Source: an uncultured Halieaceae bacterium (GTDB lineage: Bacteria > Pseudomonadota > Gammaproteobacteria > Pseudomonadales > Halieaceae). From it: a stretch of DNA of 38,316 nucleotides. The position numbers and the translations under genes are program-made. Each line of letters starts with the position of its first letter. The stretch's first letter is position 1. The notes beneath the pieces were generated by a model. That model saw nothing but the letters and a program-made list of their open reading frames with translations, searched no databases and was not told where the DNA came from. Of this stretch, positions 26,275 through 35,023 are shown in pieces. The stretch spans positions 1 through 38,316 of the forward strand of contig CAJWQE010000014.1 of the NCBI GenBank assembly GCA_913045375.1, given 5' to 3'.

Positions 26275-27587
26275 AAATTAGTAAGTCAGAGTTTGCTGCT
26301 CGTCGAAAGCGCTTGATGTCAGAAATGGCGCCCAACAGTGTTGCCATCATCCCAGCGGCCCGGGAAGTGACCCGAAGTCGTGACACCGAATACCCTTTTC
26401 GGCAAAACAGCGACTTTTTCTACCTGACAGGCTTCCAAGAACCTGATGGCGTCCTTCTTTTATTGCCAGGAAGACGTCAGGGGCAAGTGCTGATGTTTTG
26501 CCGAGACAGAGATCCTGAACGAGAGCTGTGGGATGGTTACCGGCAGGGCCCCGAGGGAGTCGTAAAGAATTTTGGGATGAACGATGCCTACCCTGTGGGC
26601 GATATGGACGAGATTGTTCCCGGCCTGATTGAGGGTCGGTCGACCGTGTACTACTCGATGGGTCACGACGACAGCTTTGACCGGCAGGTGTTTGGGTGGA
26701 TCAACCAGATTAGAGCCAAGGTGCGAACAGGTGCAAAGCCGCCTGGGGATATTTCTGATTTGGCTGTACTGCTTCATGAGCATCGGCTGATTAAGTCTGA
26801 GGCTGAGGTGCGCATCATGCAGCGGGCAGCCGATATCAGTGCCGAGGCTCACTGCCGCGCCATGCGCGAGTGTCGGCCAGGTCGTTATGAATACCATTTG
26901 GAATCCTCTATTCAGCACGGCTTTGCGGAGCACGGTGCGCGCTTTCCTGCCTATAACTCCATTGTCGGTAGTGGAAAGAACGCCTGTTGTCTTCACTACA
27001 CTGAAAACGATGCAAAAATGCAGGATGGAGACCTCGTCCTCATTGACGCTGGCTGTGAATTCCAGGGCTATGCGGCAGACATTACACGGACATTTCCCGT
27101 CAATGGGCGTTTTAGTCCTGAGCAGCGCGCTATTTACGATGTTGTTTTGAAATCGCAACTTGCGGCCATTGCGGCTACTAAGCCGGGCAAGAAGTGGAAT
27201 CATCCCCACGACGTCACTGTCAGGGTGATTACCGAGGGCTTGGTGGAGCTGGGTTTACTCTCGGGTGATGTTGACGAGCTAATCGAATCTGGTGCCTATA
27301 CAGATTTCTACATGCACCGGGCTGGCCATTGGCTTGGCCTTGATGTCCACGATGTTGGCGAATATCGCATCGATGGAAAGTGGCGACCGCTTGAGCCCGG
27401 TATGGCGCTCACCATTGAGCCGGGTATTTACGTGGCAACAGACAACATGAATGTTGATGAAAAATGGCGTGGCATCGGTGTCCGTATCGAGGACGACGTC
27501 GTAGTGACGGAGTCGGGTTGTGACGTCTTGACGGCAGGCGTTCCAAAACTGGCGGATGAAATAGAAGCGCTCATGGCGGCGGCATAA
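26271..27587 (+). CDS. pepP: Xaa-Pro aminopeptidase (aminopeptidase P)
   Basis: PepP removes N-terminal residues that precede proline, using two manganese ions. The 438-residue product has an N-terminal creatinase-like domain (FRQNSDFFYLTGFQEPDG) and a C-terminal pita-bread domain with the metal ligands in LIDAGCEFQGYAADITRTF, HRAGHWLGLDVHDVG, TIEPGIYV and GVRIEDDV. Length is typical. It begins at GTG overlapping the ygfB stop, and its stop overlaps the ubiH start by one base (TAATG). Confidence 0.96.
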   Translation: MKISKSEFAARRKRLMSEMAPNSVAIIPAAREVTRSRDTEYPFRQNSDFFYLTGFQEPDGVLLLLPGRRQGQVLMFCRDRDPERELWDGYRQGPEGVVKNFGMNDAYPVGDMDEIVPGLIEGRSTVYYSMGHDDSFDRQVFGWINQIRAKVRTGAKPPGDISDLAVLLHEHRLIKSEAEVRIMQRAADISAEAHCRAMRECRPGRYEYHLESSIQHGFAEHGARFPAYNSIVGSGKNACCLHYTENDAKMQDGDLVLIDAGCEFQGYAADITRTFPVNGRFSPEQRAIYDVVLKSQLAAIAATKPGKKWNHPHDVTVRVITEGLVELGLLSGDVDELIESGAYTDFYMHRAGHWLGLDVHDVGEYRIDGKWRPLEPGMALTIEPGIYVATDNMNVDEKWRGIGVRIEDDVVVTESGCDVLTAGVPKLADEIEALMAAA

Positions 27588-28780
27588 TGGCCAGATGCCC
27601 AGAGCTCATCGTTGTTGGTGGGGGCCTTGCAGGACTGCTGCTGGCGGTACATGCGGGCGAGCGTTTTGGCGATCTGCTCAATATCACTGTTATTGAGCGC
27701 GCTTTGCCCAAAGCGCCGGAGGCCTCGCTTGATACCCGTGCAACGGCACTCAGTCGGGGCTCGAAAGAGCTTCTCGAGTCATGGGGCTTCTGGGCAGAGG
27801 TATCGGCATCCGCAAAAGCGATTGAAAACATCCACGTGTCGCGCAAGTCACGTTTTGGTAGCGCTTTGTTACAGGACGACGCCACTCAAAAGGAACCGAT
27901 GGGGTGGGTTGTTGAGAATGCATTGCTGCAAGCGGCACTGCTCGCACGCTGTGAAGCGGTGGCTGTGGAGGTCATTGAGGGGCACGAAGTCGTCGATTTC
28001 ACCACAACATCAAAACGACCGGTGCTGACGCTGGATGATGATAGACAGTTAGTAGCCGATCTGGTCATCATTTCAGATGGCGCGGAGTCGTCGCTACGAA
28101 ACCAACTGGGAATTGGCGCAAAACGCCATGCGCCATCGCAGTTTGCAATTGCCTTTAATTGCGAAACTGACGGTACTGATACCGGCATCGCCTACGAGCG
28201 TTTTACGAACGAAGGCCCCCTCGCCTTTTTGCCGCTACCGGGCTCCGGCGATAACAAGCTGCGCTACAACGTCATCTGGTGCGCACACCAAGCAACGCAA
28301 TCGCGTCTTCTTGCCCTAGATGATCAAGACTTCATCGATGAACTTCAGGCCATGGTGGGGTGGCGAGCGGGGCGTGTAACTAAGATAGGCAGGCGTGCCG
28401 GCTGGCCGCTCAGCGTTGTCGTGAGTCGTGAGCTGGTTCGATCCCGCTGCCTGCTACTGGGTAATTCGGCCCATACGGTTCATCCGGTGGCTGGTCAGGG
28501 CTTTAACCTGTCAGTACGCGACGTCGACCGGCTCATTGCGCTGTTAGGCGCCGAGTTGCAGACCGAAAGTCCATTTGATTCAGTGGCCCGACTGTCGGAT
28601 TTTGAGCGTGCCAGTCTGTCGGATCATGAGCAGACAATCGCTGTCACCACCCTGCTCTCTGGCCTGTTTGATATGCCTCAACCATTGATCGACTCCATGA
28701 GCAGCGTGGCGCTTTCTGCCATGGATGTTCTTGCGCCCATACGAAGAGGCGTAGCGGATTTTGGGATGGGTCGGAGGTAA
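27587..28780 (+). CDS. ubiH: 2-octaprenyl-6-methoxyphenol hydroxylase (UbiH)
   Basis: UbiH is a flavin monooxygenase that hydroxylates a ring carbon of the ubiquinone precursor. The 397-residue product has the FAD dinucleotide motif IVVGGGLAGLLLAV at the N-terminus, VIISDGAESSLRNQLG in the middle, and RCLLLGNSAHTVHPVAGQGFNL near residue 295. The GN in place of the usual GD in this last motif is also seen in E. coli UbiH, which helps tell it from UbiI. It is tightly packed after pepP and two bases before ubiI. Confidence 0.93.
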   Translation: MARCPELIVVGGGLAGLLLAVHAGERFGDLLNITVIERALPKAPEASLDTRATALSRGSKELLESWGFWAEVSASAKAIENIHVSRKSRFGSALLQDDATQKEPMGWVVENALLQAALLARCEAVAVEVIEGHEVVDFTTTSKRPVLTLDDDRQLVADLVIISDGAESSLRNQLGIGAKRHAPSQFAIAFNCETDGTDTGIAYERFTNEGPLAFLPLPGSGDNKLRYNVIWCAHQATQSRLLALDDQDFIDELQAMVGWRAGRVTKIGRRAGWPLSVVVSRELVRSRCLLLGNSAHTVHPVAGQGFNLSVRDVDRLIALLGAELQTESPFDSVARLSDFERASLSDHEQTIAVTTLLSGLFDMPQPLIDSMSSVALSAMDVLAPIRRGVADFGMGRR

Positions 28781-28782
28781 CC

Positions 28783-29985
28783 GTGCAGGAGCGTCAGGTT
28801 GATATCGCAATTATAGGCGCTGGCGTCGTCGGCCTTGCGACCGCCTTATCGCTGGCGCCCACGGGCCTTCAGATTGCTCTTTTCGACGCTCAGCCCAAAC
28901 CCAGCGCAGGCCCCCAAGGAACGGCGCTCAATGACTGGGATCGGCGGGTAACGGCACTGACACCTGAGTCGATCCGATTCTTGAAGTCCTTGGCTGCCTG
29001 GTCGTTGATCGAGGAGAGCAAAAGGGGTGGTGCCTACACTGACATGCTTGTCTGGGATTCAGAGGGAACAGGGCAGATTCATTTCACAGCCACCGATCTC
29101 AATATCGAGTCACTGGGGACCATTGTTGAATCTTCGTTGACGACTCAGGCCTTGATCAGTGCCACCGAGGCTGCGCCCAACCTATCGATTCACTGGGGTA
29201 CGCGCCTTGAGTCGATGGATATCGAAGCAGAGAGCGTCCGATTCACCACGTCTTCGGGTGACACTGTCATCGCAGATATGACCATTGGGGCTGACGGTGG
29301 TCGTTCTAAAAGTCGAGAGTTGGCGGGCATGCGCACCCGCGAGTGGCGGTATGGTCAGAACGCGATAGTGGCGACTGTTAGGGTCGAGCCACATCATAGC
29401 CACGCTTGCTGGCAGGCATTTCTCCCCACAGGCCCTTTGGCACTACTTCCACTGGCCAACGATGATCTGTGTTCTATTGTGTGGTCGCTCGATGATGCGC
29501 TGAGCGATCACTGGATTCAGGCTGATCATGCCGCGTTTGTCGCGGGTCTGAACCGAGCGCTTTCTGGTCGAGGACCTCAGGTCTTGGAGGTCAGTGACCG
29601 ACAGATGTTTCCACTCATCCAGTGCCATGCAGTTGATTACTCCCGAGGGCGATTTGTACTGGTCGGCGATGCTGCGCATTCGATTCATCCATTGGCAGGT
29701 CAGGGTATTAATTTGGGCCTGTCTGACGCGCAGACCCTGGGGAATGAGATTGTCTGGGCCCACCAACGCGGTGCTGATTGGTGTTCGTCTCAGGTGTTCA
29801 GTCGTTATGAGCGACAGCGCAAGGGAGACAACCTGAGCATGATGGCTACCATGCAGGCGTTTAAGTGGGGCTTCGGTTCCAAAAATCCAGCAATCACGCT
29901 CATGCGCAATATCGGGCTGAATTCGGTTGATGCACTTCCCATGGCCAAACGTTGGTTCGTTCAGCAGGCAGTTGGGGCTAAGTGA
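28783..29985 (+). CDS. ubiI: Ubiquinone C5-hydroxylase-type FAD monooxygenase (UbiI)
   Basis: A second UbiH/UbiF/UbiI-family flavoprotein, 400 residues. It has the FAD motif IIGAGVVGLATAL (about residues 9-21), the middle motif GADGGRSKSREL, and the GD motif FVLVGDAAHSIHPLAGQGINLG near residue 290 with the usual aspartate. Its place after ubiH matches E. coli ubiI (visC), which hydroxylates C5 of the ring. UbiF or a broader-range hydroxylase is possible, because these paralogues are easily exchanged. It starts at GTG two bases after the ubiH stop. Confidence 0.87.
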   Translation: MQERQVDIAIIGAGVVGLATALSLAPTGLQIALFDAQPKPSAGPQGTALNDWDRRVTALTPESIRFLKSLAAWSLIEESKRGGAYTDMLVWDSEGTGQIHFTATDLNIESLGTIVESSLTTQALISATEAAPNLSIHWGTRLESMDIEAESVRFTTSSGDTVIADMTIGADGGRSKSRELAGMRTREWRYGQNAIVATVRVEPHHSHACWQAFLPTGPLALLPLANDDLCSIVWSLDDALSDHWIQADHAAFVAGLNRALSGRGPQVLEVSDRQMFPLIQCHAVDYSRGRFVLVGDAAHSIHPLAGQGINLGLSDAQTLGNEIVWAHQRGADWCSSQVFSRYERQRKGDNLSMMATMQAFKWGFGSKNPAITLMRNIGLNSVDALPMAKRWFVQQAVGAK

Positions 29986-30049
29986 CCCAAATCGCATCAA
30001 ATTGCCCTTCTAATGGCAGGGAATTACAGCGAATTTATCGCATTGAGTT

Positions 30050-30055
30050 TATAAT
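30050..30055 (+). promoter_or_regulatory. Possible -10 box upstream of gcvH
   Basis: A perfect TATAAT lies 60 bases before the gcvH ATG, in the 130-base space after ubiI. I find no good -35 hexamer at the right distance, so this is only a candidate for a gcvH promoter separate from the ubi operon. Confidence 0.3.
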
Positions 30056-30115
30056 TCATTGCCAGCCCAAAACGCCGGTATTACTCTTTTTTCGACACCG
30101 ACAGAGGACCATCTC

Positions 30116-30508
30116 ATGAGCCAAAACCCATCTGAACTGTATTACGCGAAGACCCATGAATGGGTTCGTTGTGAAGAGGACGGGACGGTCACGGTTGGCA
30201 TTACCGAGCACGCTCAAGATGCATTGGGCGATGTTGTGTTCGTTGAAACCCCAGAGGTGGGCGACACCATTGCGGCGGGTGATCAGGCAGGGGTTGTCGA
30301 GTCGGTAAAAGCGGCTTCAGACATCTATGCACCCATTGGAGGCGAGGTAATAGCGACCAACGAAGCACTTGAGGATGCTCCGGAGGTCGTCAATTCCGAT
30401 GCGTTCAACGATGGCTGGTTTTTCAAGATGCAGCCTGATGATCTCGGTGAGCTAGAGGCGCTGATGACGGCTGATGACTATGCCGCCTTCTGCGACGAGG
30501 AAGATTAG
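30116..30508 (+). CDS. gcvH: Glycine cleavage system H protein
   Basis: GcvH carries the lipoyl arm that shuttles the methylamine group between the P, T and L proteins of glycine cleavage. The 130-residue product has the typical THEWV start region and the lipoylation site Lys65 in [13 protein letters not shown], followed by [21 protein letters not shown]. Start at 30116 ([10 protein letters not shown]) follows AGAGGA; a longer frame to 30059 lacks similarity. No gcvT or gcvP flanks it, unlike the usual operon. Its stop overlaps the stop of the convergent HAD gene by four bases. Confidence 0.95.
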   Translation: MSQNPSELYYAKTHEWVRCEEDGTVTVGITEHAQDALGDVVFVETPEVGDTIAAGDQAGVVESVKAASDIYAPIGGEVIATNEALEDAPEVVNSDAFNDGWFFKMQPDDLGELEALMTADDYAAFCDEED

Positions 30509-31161
30509 GGTCTCAGGGAAATAATCTCCCAGCCACATTTTTGAGCCTCTACCCGGAGAAGGTCGTCTGGGTCGACTGCGATTGCCTGCGCGACCTCGCG
30601 CAGTAGCGGTAGGTCATTGTGTGAGTCGCTGTAAAAAACGGCGCCCTCAAATGAGGTTTGATGTTCGGCACACCATGCCTTGATTCGCTGCACTTTGCCC
30701 TCGCCAAAAGACGGTACGCCTTCCGGCTTGCCAGTGTAACGACCGTCTTCGAGCTCAGCCTCGCAGCCAATCAGGTGCTCAACACCCAAGCGGTTGGCAA
30801 TAGGCTGTGTCACCAACGTATTGGTTGCGGTGATGATAATCAGGGTGTCTCCTTTTACACGGTGAGCCTGCAGCAGGTCGAACGCGGCATCGAGCAAAAT
30901 AGGTTCGACATGCCTCTTGAGAAATTTGTCTTGAAGCGCCGAGAGTGTCTCGGGCGTCATTCCAGCCATGGGGCCCAAGGCAAAAGACAGATATTCATCA
31001 ATATCCAGCTGGCCTTGCTGATACTGTCGATAATAGTGCTCGTTGAGCGCTTTATGCTTGTCAGGATCAACGAGTCCCTCTGTAACCATGAAGTCGCCCC
31101 ACAAATGATCTGAGTCTCCTGCGATAAGGGTGTTGTCGAGATCGAACAGTGCCAAGCCCAT
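30505..31161 (-). CDS. HAD-IB family phosphatase, possible histidinol-phosphatase
   Basis: A 218-residue HAD phosphatase with motif I LFDLDNTL (nucleophile Asp7, acid Asp9), a helical cap between, motif [10 protein letters not shown], a motif III lysine in GEGKVQRI, and motif [14 protein letters not shown]. The fold is that of SerB-like HAD-IB enzymes. It resembles Pseudomonas PA0335, which also lies next to rppH and has been reported to be a histidinol-phosphate phosphatase for histidine synthesis. I transfer that activity only tentatively; phosphoserine or other small phosphates are alternatives. It is divergent from rppH and convergent with gcvH. Confidence 0.85.
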   Translation of the reverse strand: MGLALFDLDNTLIAGDSDHLWGDFMVTEGLVDPDKHKALNEHYYRQYQQGQLDIDEYLSFALGPMAGMTPETLSALQDKFLKRHVEPILLDAAFDLLQAHRVKGDTLIIITATNTLVTQPIANRLGVEHLIGCEAELEDGRYTGKPEGVPSFGEGKVQRIKAWCAEHQTSFEGAVFYSDSHNDLPLLREVAQAIAVDPDDLLRVEAQKCGWEIISLRP

Positions 31162-31306
31162 GATGCCGCCTTTCGTTGAAGTTACGTTTGTGAGTTAGAG
31201 GTGCAATCACTCGATGATAGCAAGCAGAGAGACCTGCGATGTGGGACACTACGAGTTATTAAGCAGTTAGTACAGATGCGCGTATGCGCAATGTCGAAGG
31301 ATTTTT

Positions 31307-31840
31307 GTGAGCACAACAGAGAAAGACCGCGTCATTGATGAGGCGGGTTTTAGACCTAACGTTGGCATTGTTGTGACCAATGCCGAGGGACAGGTGCTTT
31401 GGGGCAAGCGCGTCAAAGGCAAGGACTCCTGGCAGTTCCCTCAGGGCGGGATCAACGCTGATGAGGCACCCGAGGAGGCAATGTATCGGGAGTTGAGAGA
31501 GGAGGTTGGCCTCTTGCCCGAGCATGTCACTCTTTTGGGTGTAACCAAAGGCTGGCATCGGTATCGGTTGCCCGCCAAATTTATTCGAAAGAACGAAACG
31601 CCTGTTTGCATCGGTCAGAAGCAAAAATGGTTTTTACTTCGCCTCGATGCGCCTGACGATGCCGTGCGCCTCGACATCGATACCACGCCCGAATTTAAAG
31701 ATTGGAAATGGGTGAGTTACTGGTATCCGATATCCTCCGTGGTTGATTTTAAACAGCAAGTCTATCGATCGGCGCTGTCAGAGTTGATGTCGTTTAATTT
31801 GCCAAAATCTAAATCTCGGCGTCGTCGCAGGAAGCGATGA
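31307..31840 (+). CDS. rppH: RNA pyrophosphohydrolase
   Basis: RppH removes pyrophosphate from the 5' end of transcripts and so starts RNase E-dependent decay. The 177-residue Nudix protein has the family start [10 protein letters not shown] and the Nudix box at residues 47-69 ([20 protein letters not shown] followed by VGL). It then has [12 protein letters not shown] and QKWFLLRL, and ends with a very basic tail ([11 protein letters not shown]). It starts at GTG, about eight residues longer than the E. coli protein. In most relatives ptsP follows rppH; here lgt follows directly. Confidence 0.95.
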   Translation: MSTTEKDRVIDEAGFRPNVGIVVTNAEGQVLWGKRVKGKDSWQFPQGGINADEAPEEAMYRELREEVGLLPEHVTLLGVTKGWHRYRLPAKFIRKNETPVCIGQKQKWFLLRLDAPDDAVRLDIDTTPEFKDWKWVSYWYPISSVVDFKQQVYRSALSELMSFNLPKSKSRRRRRKR

Positions 31841-31886
31841 AGCCAAAGCGCGCTTGCCAGGGGCAGCGCGGGCAAGAGAGGAAATA

Positions 31887-32678
31887 ATGATTCAGTACCC
31901 CCAGATTGACCCAGTAGCACTGTCGATAGGTCCTATCTCAATTTATTGGTATGGCCTTACCTACGTGGGTGGGTTGATGTTTGCCTGGTGGTTAGGAAGG
32001 CAGCGATCGCGTGTCGCTGGCTCACCTATCTCCGAGGTCCAGGTCGATGACCTTATTTTCTACGCTGCTTTGGGCATTATCGCCGGTGGGCGAATTGGCT
32101 ATGCGTTGTTTTATGGTTCGGGGTCACTGCTTGACGATCCAACGAGACTGTTTCGGCTATGGGAGGGGGGCATGTCCTTTCATGGCGGCTTCCTTGGTGT
32201 GGTTATTGCCGTCTGGTTTTTGTGCCGCCACAAAAATTTAGAGTTCTCCGCACTCGTCGACTTCATCGCGCCATTGGCGCCCATTGGTCTAGCGCTGGGA
32301 CGCTTAGGTAATTTCATCAATCAGGAGCTTTGGGGGCGACCGACAGATGTGCCATGGGCGATGGTGTTCCCTTACGACCCATCAGGATTAGCGAGGCATC
32401 CTTCTCAGCTTTACCAATTTGCGATGGAAGGCCTGCTCTTATTTTTTATTTTGTATTGGTACACGCGAACGCCTCGGCCTCGCTGGTCTTCTGCCGGATT
32501 ATTTCTTTTGGGTTACGGCGTATTTCGATCGATTGCCGAGTTCTTCCGTGAGCCCGATGCCCACATAGGATTCGACGCTTTGGGCTGGTTAACACGTGGA
32601 CAATTGTTGTCCCTGCCGATGATTGTTGCTGGCTTGGCTATTATTATTTGGGCGTACAGACGCGACGCCAGAACGTAG
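31887..32678 (+). CDS. lgt: Phosphatidylglycerol-prolipoprotein diacylglyceryl transferase
   Basis: Lgt adds a diacylglyceryl group to the cysteine of prolipoproteins in the inner membrane. The 263-residue product has several membrane segments, the conserved HGG in MSFHGGFLG (His99), and the Lgt signature [14 protein letters not shown] with Arg139. The start at 31887 follows AGAGGAAAT; a longer frame to 31854 has no support. It ends ten bases before thyA, the common lgt-thyA pair. Confidence 0.96.
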   Translation: MIQYPQIDPVALSIGPISIYWYGLTYVGGLMFAWWLGRQRSRVAGSPISEVQVDDLIFYAALGIIAGGRIGYALFYGSGSLLDDPTRLFRLWEGGMSFHGGFLGVVIAVWFLCRHKNLEFSALVDFIAPLAPIGLALGRLGNFINQELWGRPTDVPWAMVFPYDPSGLARHPSQLYQFAMEGLLLFFILYWYTRTPRPRWSSAGLFLLGYGVFRSIAEFFREPDAHIGFDALGWLTRGQLLSLPMIVAGLAIIIWAYRRDART

Positions 32679-32688
32679 GACGACTTTC

Positions 32689-33522
32689 ATGCAACAGTAT
32701 TTGGATCTCCTGAGAGACATTCGTGATAACGGCGTTGATCGAGGTGATCGCACGGGAACAGGTACACGCTCGGTGTTTGGTCGCCAGTTGCGCTTCAATT
32801 TGAACGAAGGCTTTCCCATTCTTACCACTAAAAAAGTTCACTTTAAGAGCGTCGTTAACGAGCTCATTTGGTTCCTAAGTGGCGACACCAATACACAGTG
32901 GCTGCGAGAAAACGGCGTATCGATTTGGGACGAGTGGGCGACTGAAGAGGGCGACCTTGGACCGCTATACGGAGCGCAATGGGTAAAGTGGCCTACGCGT
33001 GATGGTGGTGAGATAAATCAAATCGATTACGTGATCGACTGCCTGAAAAACCGCCCCGAGAGTCGCCGCATACTCTTTCACGCATGGAACGTGGAGTACT
33101 TGCCAGACGAGACGATGTCTCCTCAGGAAAACGTGAAGGCGGGCCGCATGGCGCTACCGCCCTGCCACCTCCTTTACCAGTTTTATGTGGCTAACGGAAA
33201 GCTATCGGCCATGCTTTACATTCGCTCCAGTGATGCGTTCTTGGGGCTGCCTTTCAATATCGCTTCTGTGTCCTTATTGGTCCACATGTTGTGTCAGCAA
33301 GTAGGTCTAGAGCCCGGTGAAGTTGTGGTCACCATGGGTGACTGTCACTTGTACAGTAACCATGCAGAGCAAGTTGAAACGCAGTTGGCTAGGCAGCCAA
33401 AATCGAGACCGAGCTTGCAGATAAACCGAGTACCTGACTCGCTATACGACTATCGGTTCGAGGACTTTGAGCTGGTTGGTTACGATCCGGAGCCCAATAT
33501 TTCCGCGCCTGTGGCAGTCTGA
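32689..33522 (+). CDS. thyA: Thymidylate synthase
   Basis: ThyA makes dTMP from dUMP using methylenetetrahydrofolate, giving dihydrofolate. The 277-residue product has [12 protein letters not shown] near the N-terminus, GPLYGAQW, the active-site cysteine Cys159 in [11 protein letters not shown], and the dUMP-binding [15 protein letters not shown]. It is 13 residues longer than the E. coli enzyme, partly through the loop [15 protein letters not shown] just before the active site. The start at 32689 follows AGGAC; a frame from 32623 would overlap lgt. One base separates it from folA, whose product recycles its dihydrofolate. Confidence 0.97.
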   Translation: MQQYLDLLRDIRDNGVDRGDRTGTGTRSVFGRQLRFNLNEGFPILTTKKVHFKSVVNELIWFLSGDTNTQWLRENGVSIWDEWATEEGDLGPLYGAQWVKWPTRDGGEINQIDYVIDCLKNRPESRRILFHAWNVEYLPDETMSPQENVKAGRMALPPCHLLYQFYVANGKLSAMLYIRSSDAFLGLPFNIASVSLLVHMLCQQVGLEPGEVVVTMGDCHLYSNHAEQVETQLARQPKSRPSLQINRVPDSLYDYRFEDFELVGYDPEPNISAPVAV

Positions 33523-33523
33523 C

Positions 33524-34045
33524 ATGAGAGCGTCTGACAGCCTGCCAGTCGCGGTCGTTGTTGCTGTTGCTGACAACGGCGTCATCGGTCGGGGGAACGC
33601 GCTCCCGTGGGATCTTCCGGACGACCTACAGCACTTCAAGCGGACAACCATGGGTCGACCGATCATCATGGGCCGAAAAACCTTCGAGTCCATCGGCCGC
33701 CCCCTGCCGGGGAGGCTTAATATCATCCTGACACGCGACGGTACGTGGCACGCGTCGGGCGTGTCGGTAGCGACCTCGATGGAACAGGCCATTGAGATTG
33801 CAGAGGGTCAGGCGCTAATCGATGGGGCTGACAGTGTCATGGTGATCGGTGGTGCCGAGGTTTATCGGCAGGCGCTGCCATTTACGTCGCGAGCATTCCT
33901 TACACGTGTCCATGGAAACGTTCATGGCGATGCGTTTTTTGATCTTGACCAAATTGCTTCGTGGCGCGAGTTGAGCCGGATTGAGGTCTCAGCCGGAGAG
34001 CGCAACAGTCACGACTTTTCTGTAATCGAGCTAAAAAAAACGTAA
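33524..34045 (+). CDS. folA: Dihydrofolate reductase
   Basis: FolA reduces dihydrofolate to tetrahydrofolate with NADPH. The 173-residue product has VAVADNGVIGRGNALPWDLPDDLQ in two adjacent blocks with the catalytic aspartate at about Asp34, TTMGRPIIMGRKTFESIG, LPGRLNIILTR, and VMVIGGAEVYRQALP. Start at 33524, one base after the thyA stop; an upstream frame lies inside thyA. A short imperfect stem followed by ATTTTT just after the stop may end the transcript, but it is weak. Confidence 0.96.
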   Translation: MRASDSLPVAVVVAVADNGVIGRGNALPWDLPDDLQHFKRTTMGRPIIMGRKTFESIGRPLPGRLNIILTRDGTWHASGVSVATSMEQAIEIAEGQALIDGADSVMVIGGAEVYRQALPFTSRAFLTRVHGNVHGDAFFDLDQIASWRELSRIEVSAGERNSHDFSVIELKKT

Positions 34046-34091
34046 AGCAAGGCAAATTGTGCTTATTTTTCGAATAACGTCTGTGGAGATA

Positions 34092-34118
34092 TTGCACAGA
34101 AAGTGGCGAGGCTATACA
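34092..34118 (+). promoter_or_regulatory. Weak candidate promoter for the DUF3450-TonB cluster
   Basis: TTGCAC (34092-34097) and TATACA (34113-34118) are spaced by 15 bases, shorter than ideal, in the 197-base space between folA and the DUF3450 gene. The rest of the space is AT-rich and shows no Fur box that I can recognise. Confidence 0.25.
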
Positions 34119-34242
34119 GTCGTGCACCCGGTTTAGCCATCCATTTGTTCAATAACAGATCTATGAACGGATAAGCTCCGTAATGACGACAAACGATAGT
34201 CAGTTAAATTAGAAATTTTTTCGTGCAAGGAAATTGAATTCC

Positions 34243-35022
34243 ATGAATATTAATAGGCCTAAAACACTAGTAGGCGCATTGCTGGTCGCTGTCATTTCAG
34301 TCGGCTCGCCCATTGTTTATGCAGATTCTTTAGAAGCCATCATGCAGGTTGGTAAGGAGCGCACCAAAGATTCGCGCGCCTCGCAAAATAAAGTCGACCG
34401 GTTAGCAGATGAGACCCGTGATTTGCTTGCTGACTACAAAACAGTCATGAAGCAAGTGGATGGCCTCAGGGTATACAATGCACGTCTTGAGCGGCAGATC
34501 GCGAACCAAGAGCGTCGGATTGCTGATATCGATCAGTCAATTTCAGATGCAGCTGTGATTCAGAGGCAGATTCCTCCCCTAGTCACCCGTATGCTCGATG
34601 GTTTGGAGCAGTTCATCGATCTGGACATGCCCTTTGATCTTGAGCGACGAAAAGGTAATACGGAAGCTGTTAGATCAAACTTAGATCGGTCCGATGTGAC
34701 TGCCGCAGAGGCATTTCGTCAGGTGTTAGAGCTTTACTCCATCGAGCTGCAGTATGGCCGGGGAATAGAATCTTACTCTGATACCATCACTGTAGACGGC
34801 GCGGAAAGGGAAGTTGATATGCTGCGCATCGGTCGCGTCGCCTTGGTGGCACAGACTACAGATGGCGCACAAACTCGCGCGTGGAATGTTAAAGAAGGCG
34901 CTTGGGAAGAGCTGCCCTCATCCGAATATTCGGCAGCGGTTCGCAAGGCGGTTCGTATCGCGAAGAAACAGGCCACAATTGAACTCTTGAATATGCCAAT
35001 CGCGGCACCGGAGGCCAACTAA
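34243..35022 (+). CDS. DUF3450 periplasmic coiled-coil protein of a TtpC-type TonB cluster
   Basis: A 259-residue protein with a signal peptide (LVGALLVAVISVGSPIVYA), a long coiled coil (about residues 40-105, with RLADETRDLLADYKTVMKQV and RLERQIANQERR), and the DUF3450 core containing PPLVTRMLDGLEQFIDLDMPF and RVALVAQTTDG. It is the usual first gene of TtpC-ExbB-ExbD-TonB clusters in marine gammaproteobacteria. It probably works in the periplasm with TtpC, whose N-terminal region has a similar build. Its exact role is unknown. The ATG at 34243 is preferred to the TTG at 34234 because AAGGA lies at a better distance. Confidence 0.87.
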   Translation: MNINRPKTLVGALLVAVISVGSPIVYADSLEAIMQVGKERTKDSRASQNKVDRLADETRDLLADYKTVMKQVDGLRVYNARLERQIANQERRIADIDQSISDAAVIQRQIPPLVTRMLDGLEQFIDLDMPFDLERRKGNTEAVRSNLDRSDVTAAEAFRQVLELYSIELQYGRGIESYSDTITVDGAEREVDMLRIGRVALVAQTTDGAQTRAWNVKEGAWEELPSSEYSAAVRKAVRIAKKQATIELLNMPIAAPEAN

Positions 35023-35023
35023 C

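Noticed and set aside
26460..27209. 249-residue minus-strand frame opposite pepP
   Set aside because: It is fully antisense to a well-conserved gene, with no recognisable domain; it is a by-product of pepP codon use.
29986..30115. Glycine riboswitch before gcvH
   Set aside because: No tandem aptamer pattern is visible and the space is only 130 bases.
34082..34098. CRP-like site TGTGG...GCACA before the DUF3450 gene
   Set aside because: The half-sites are one base too far apart and only partly match the consensus.
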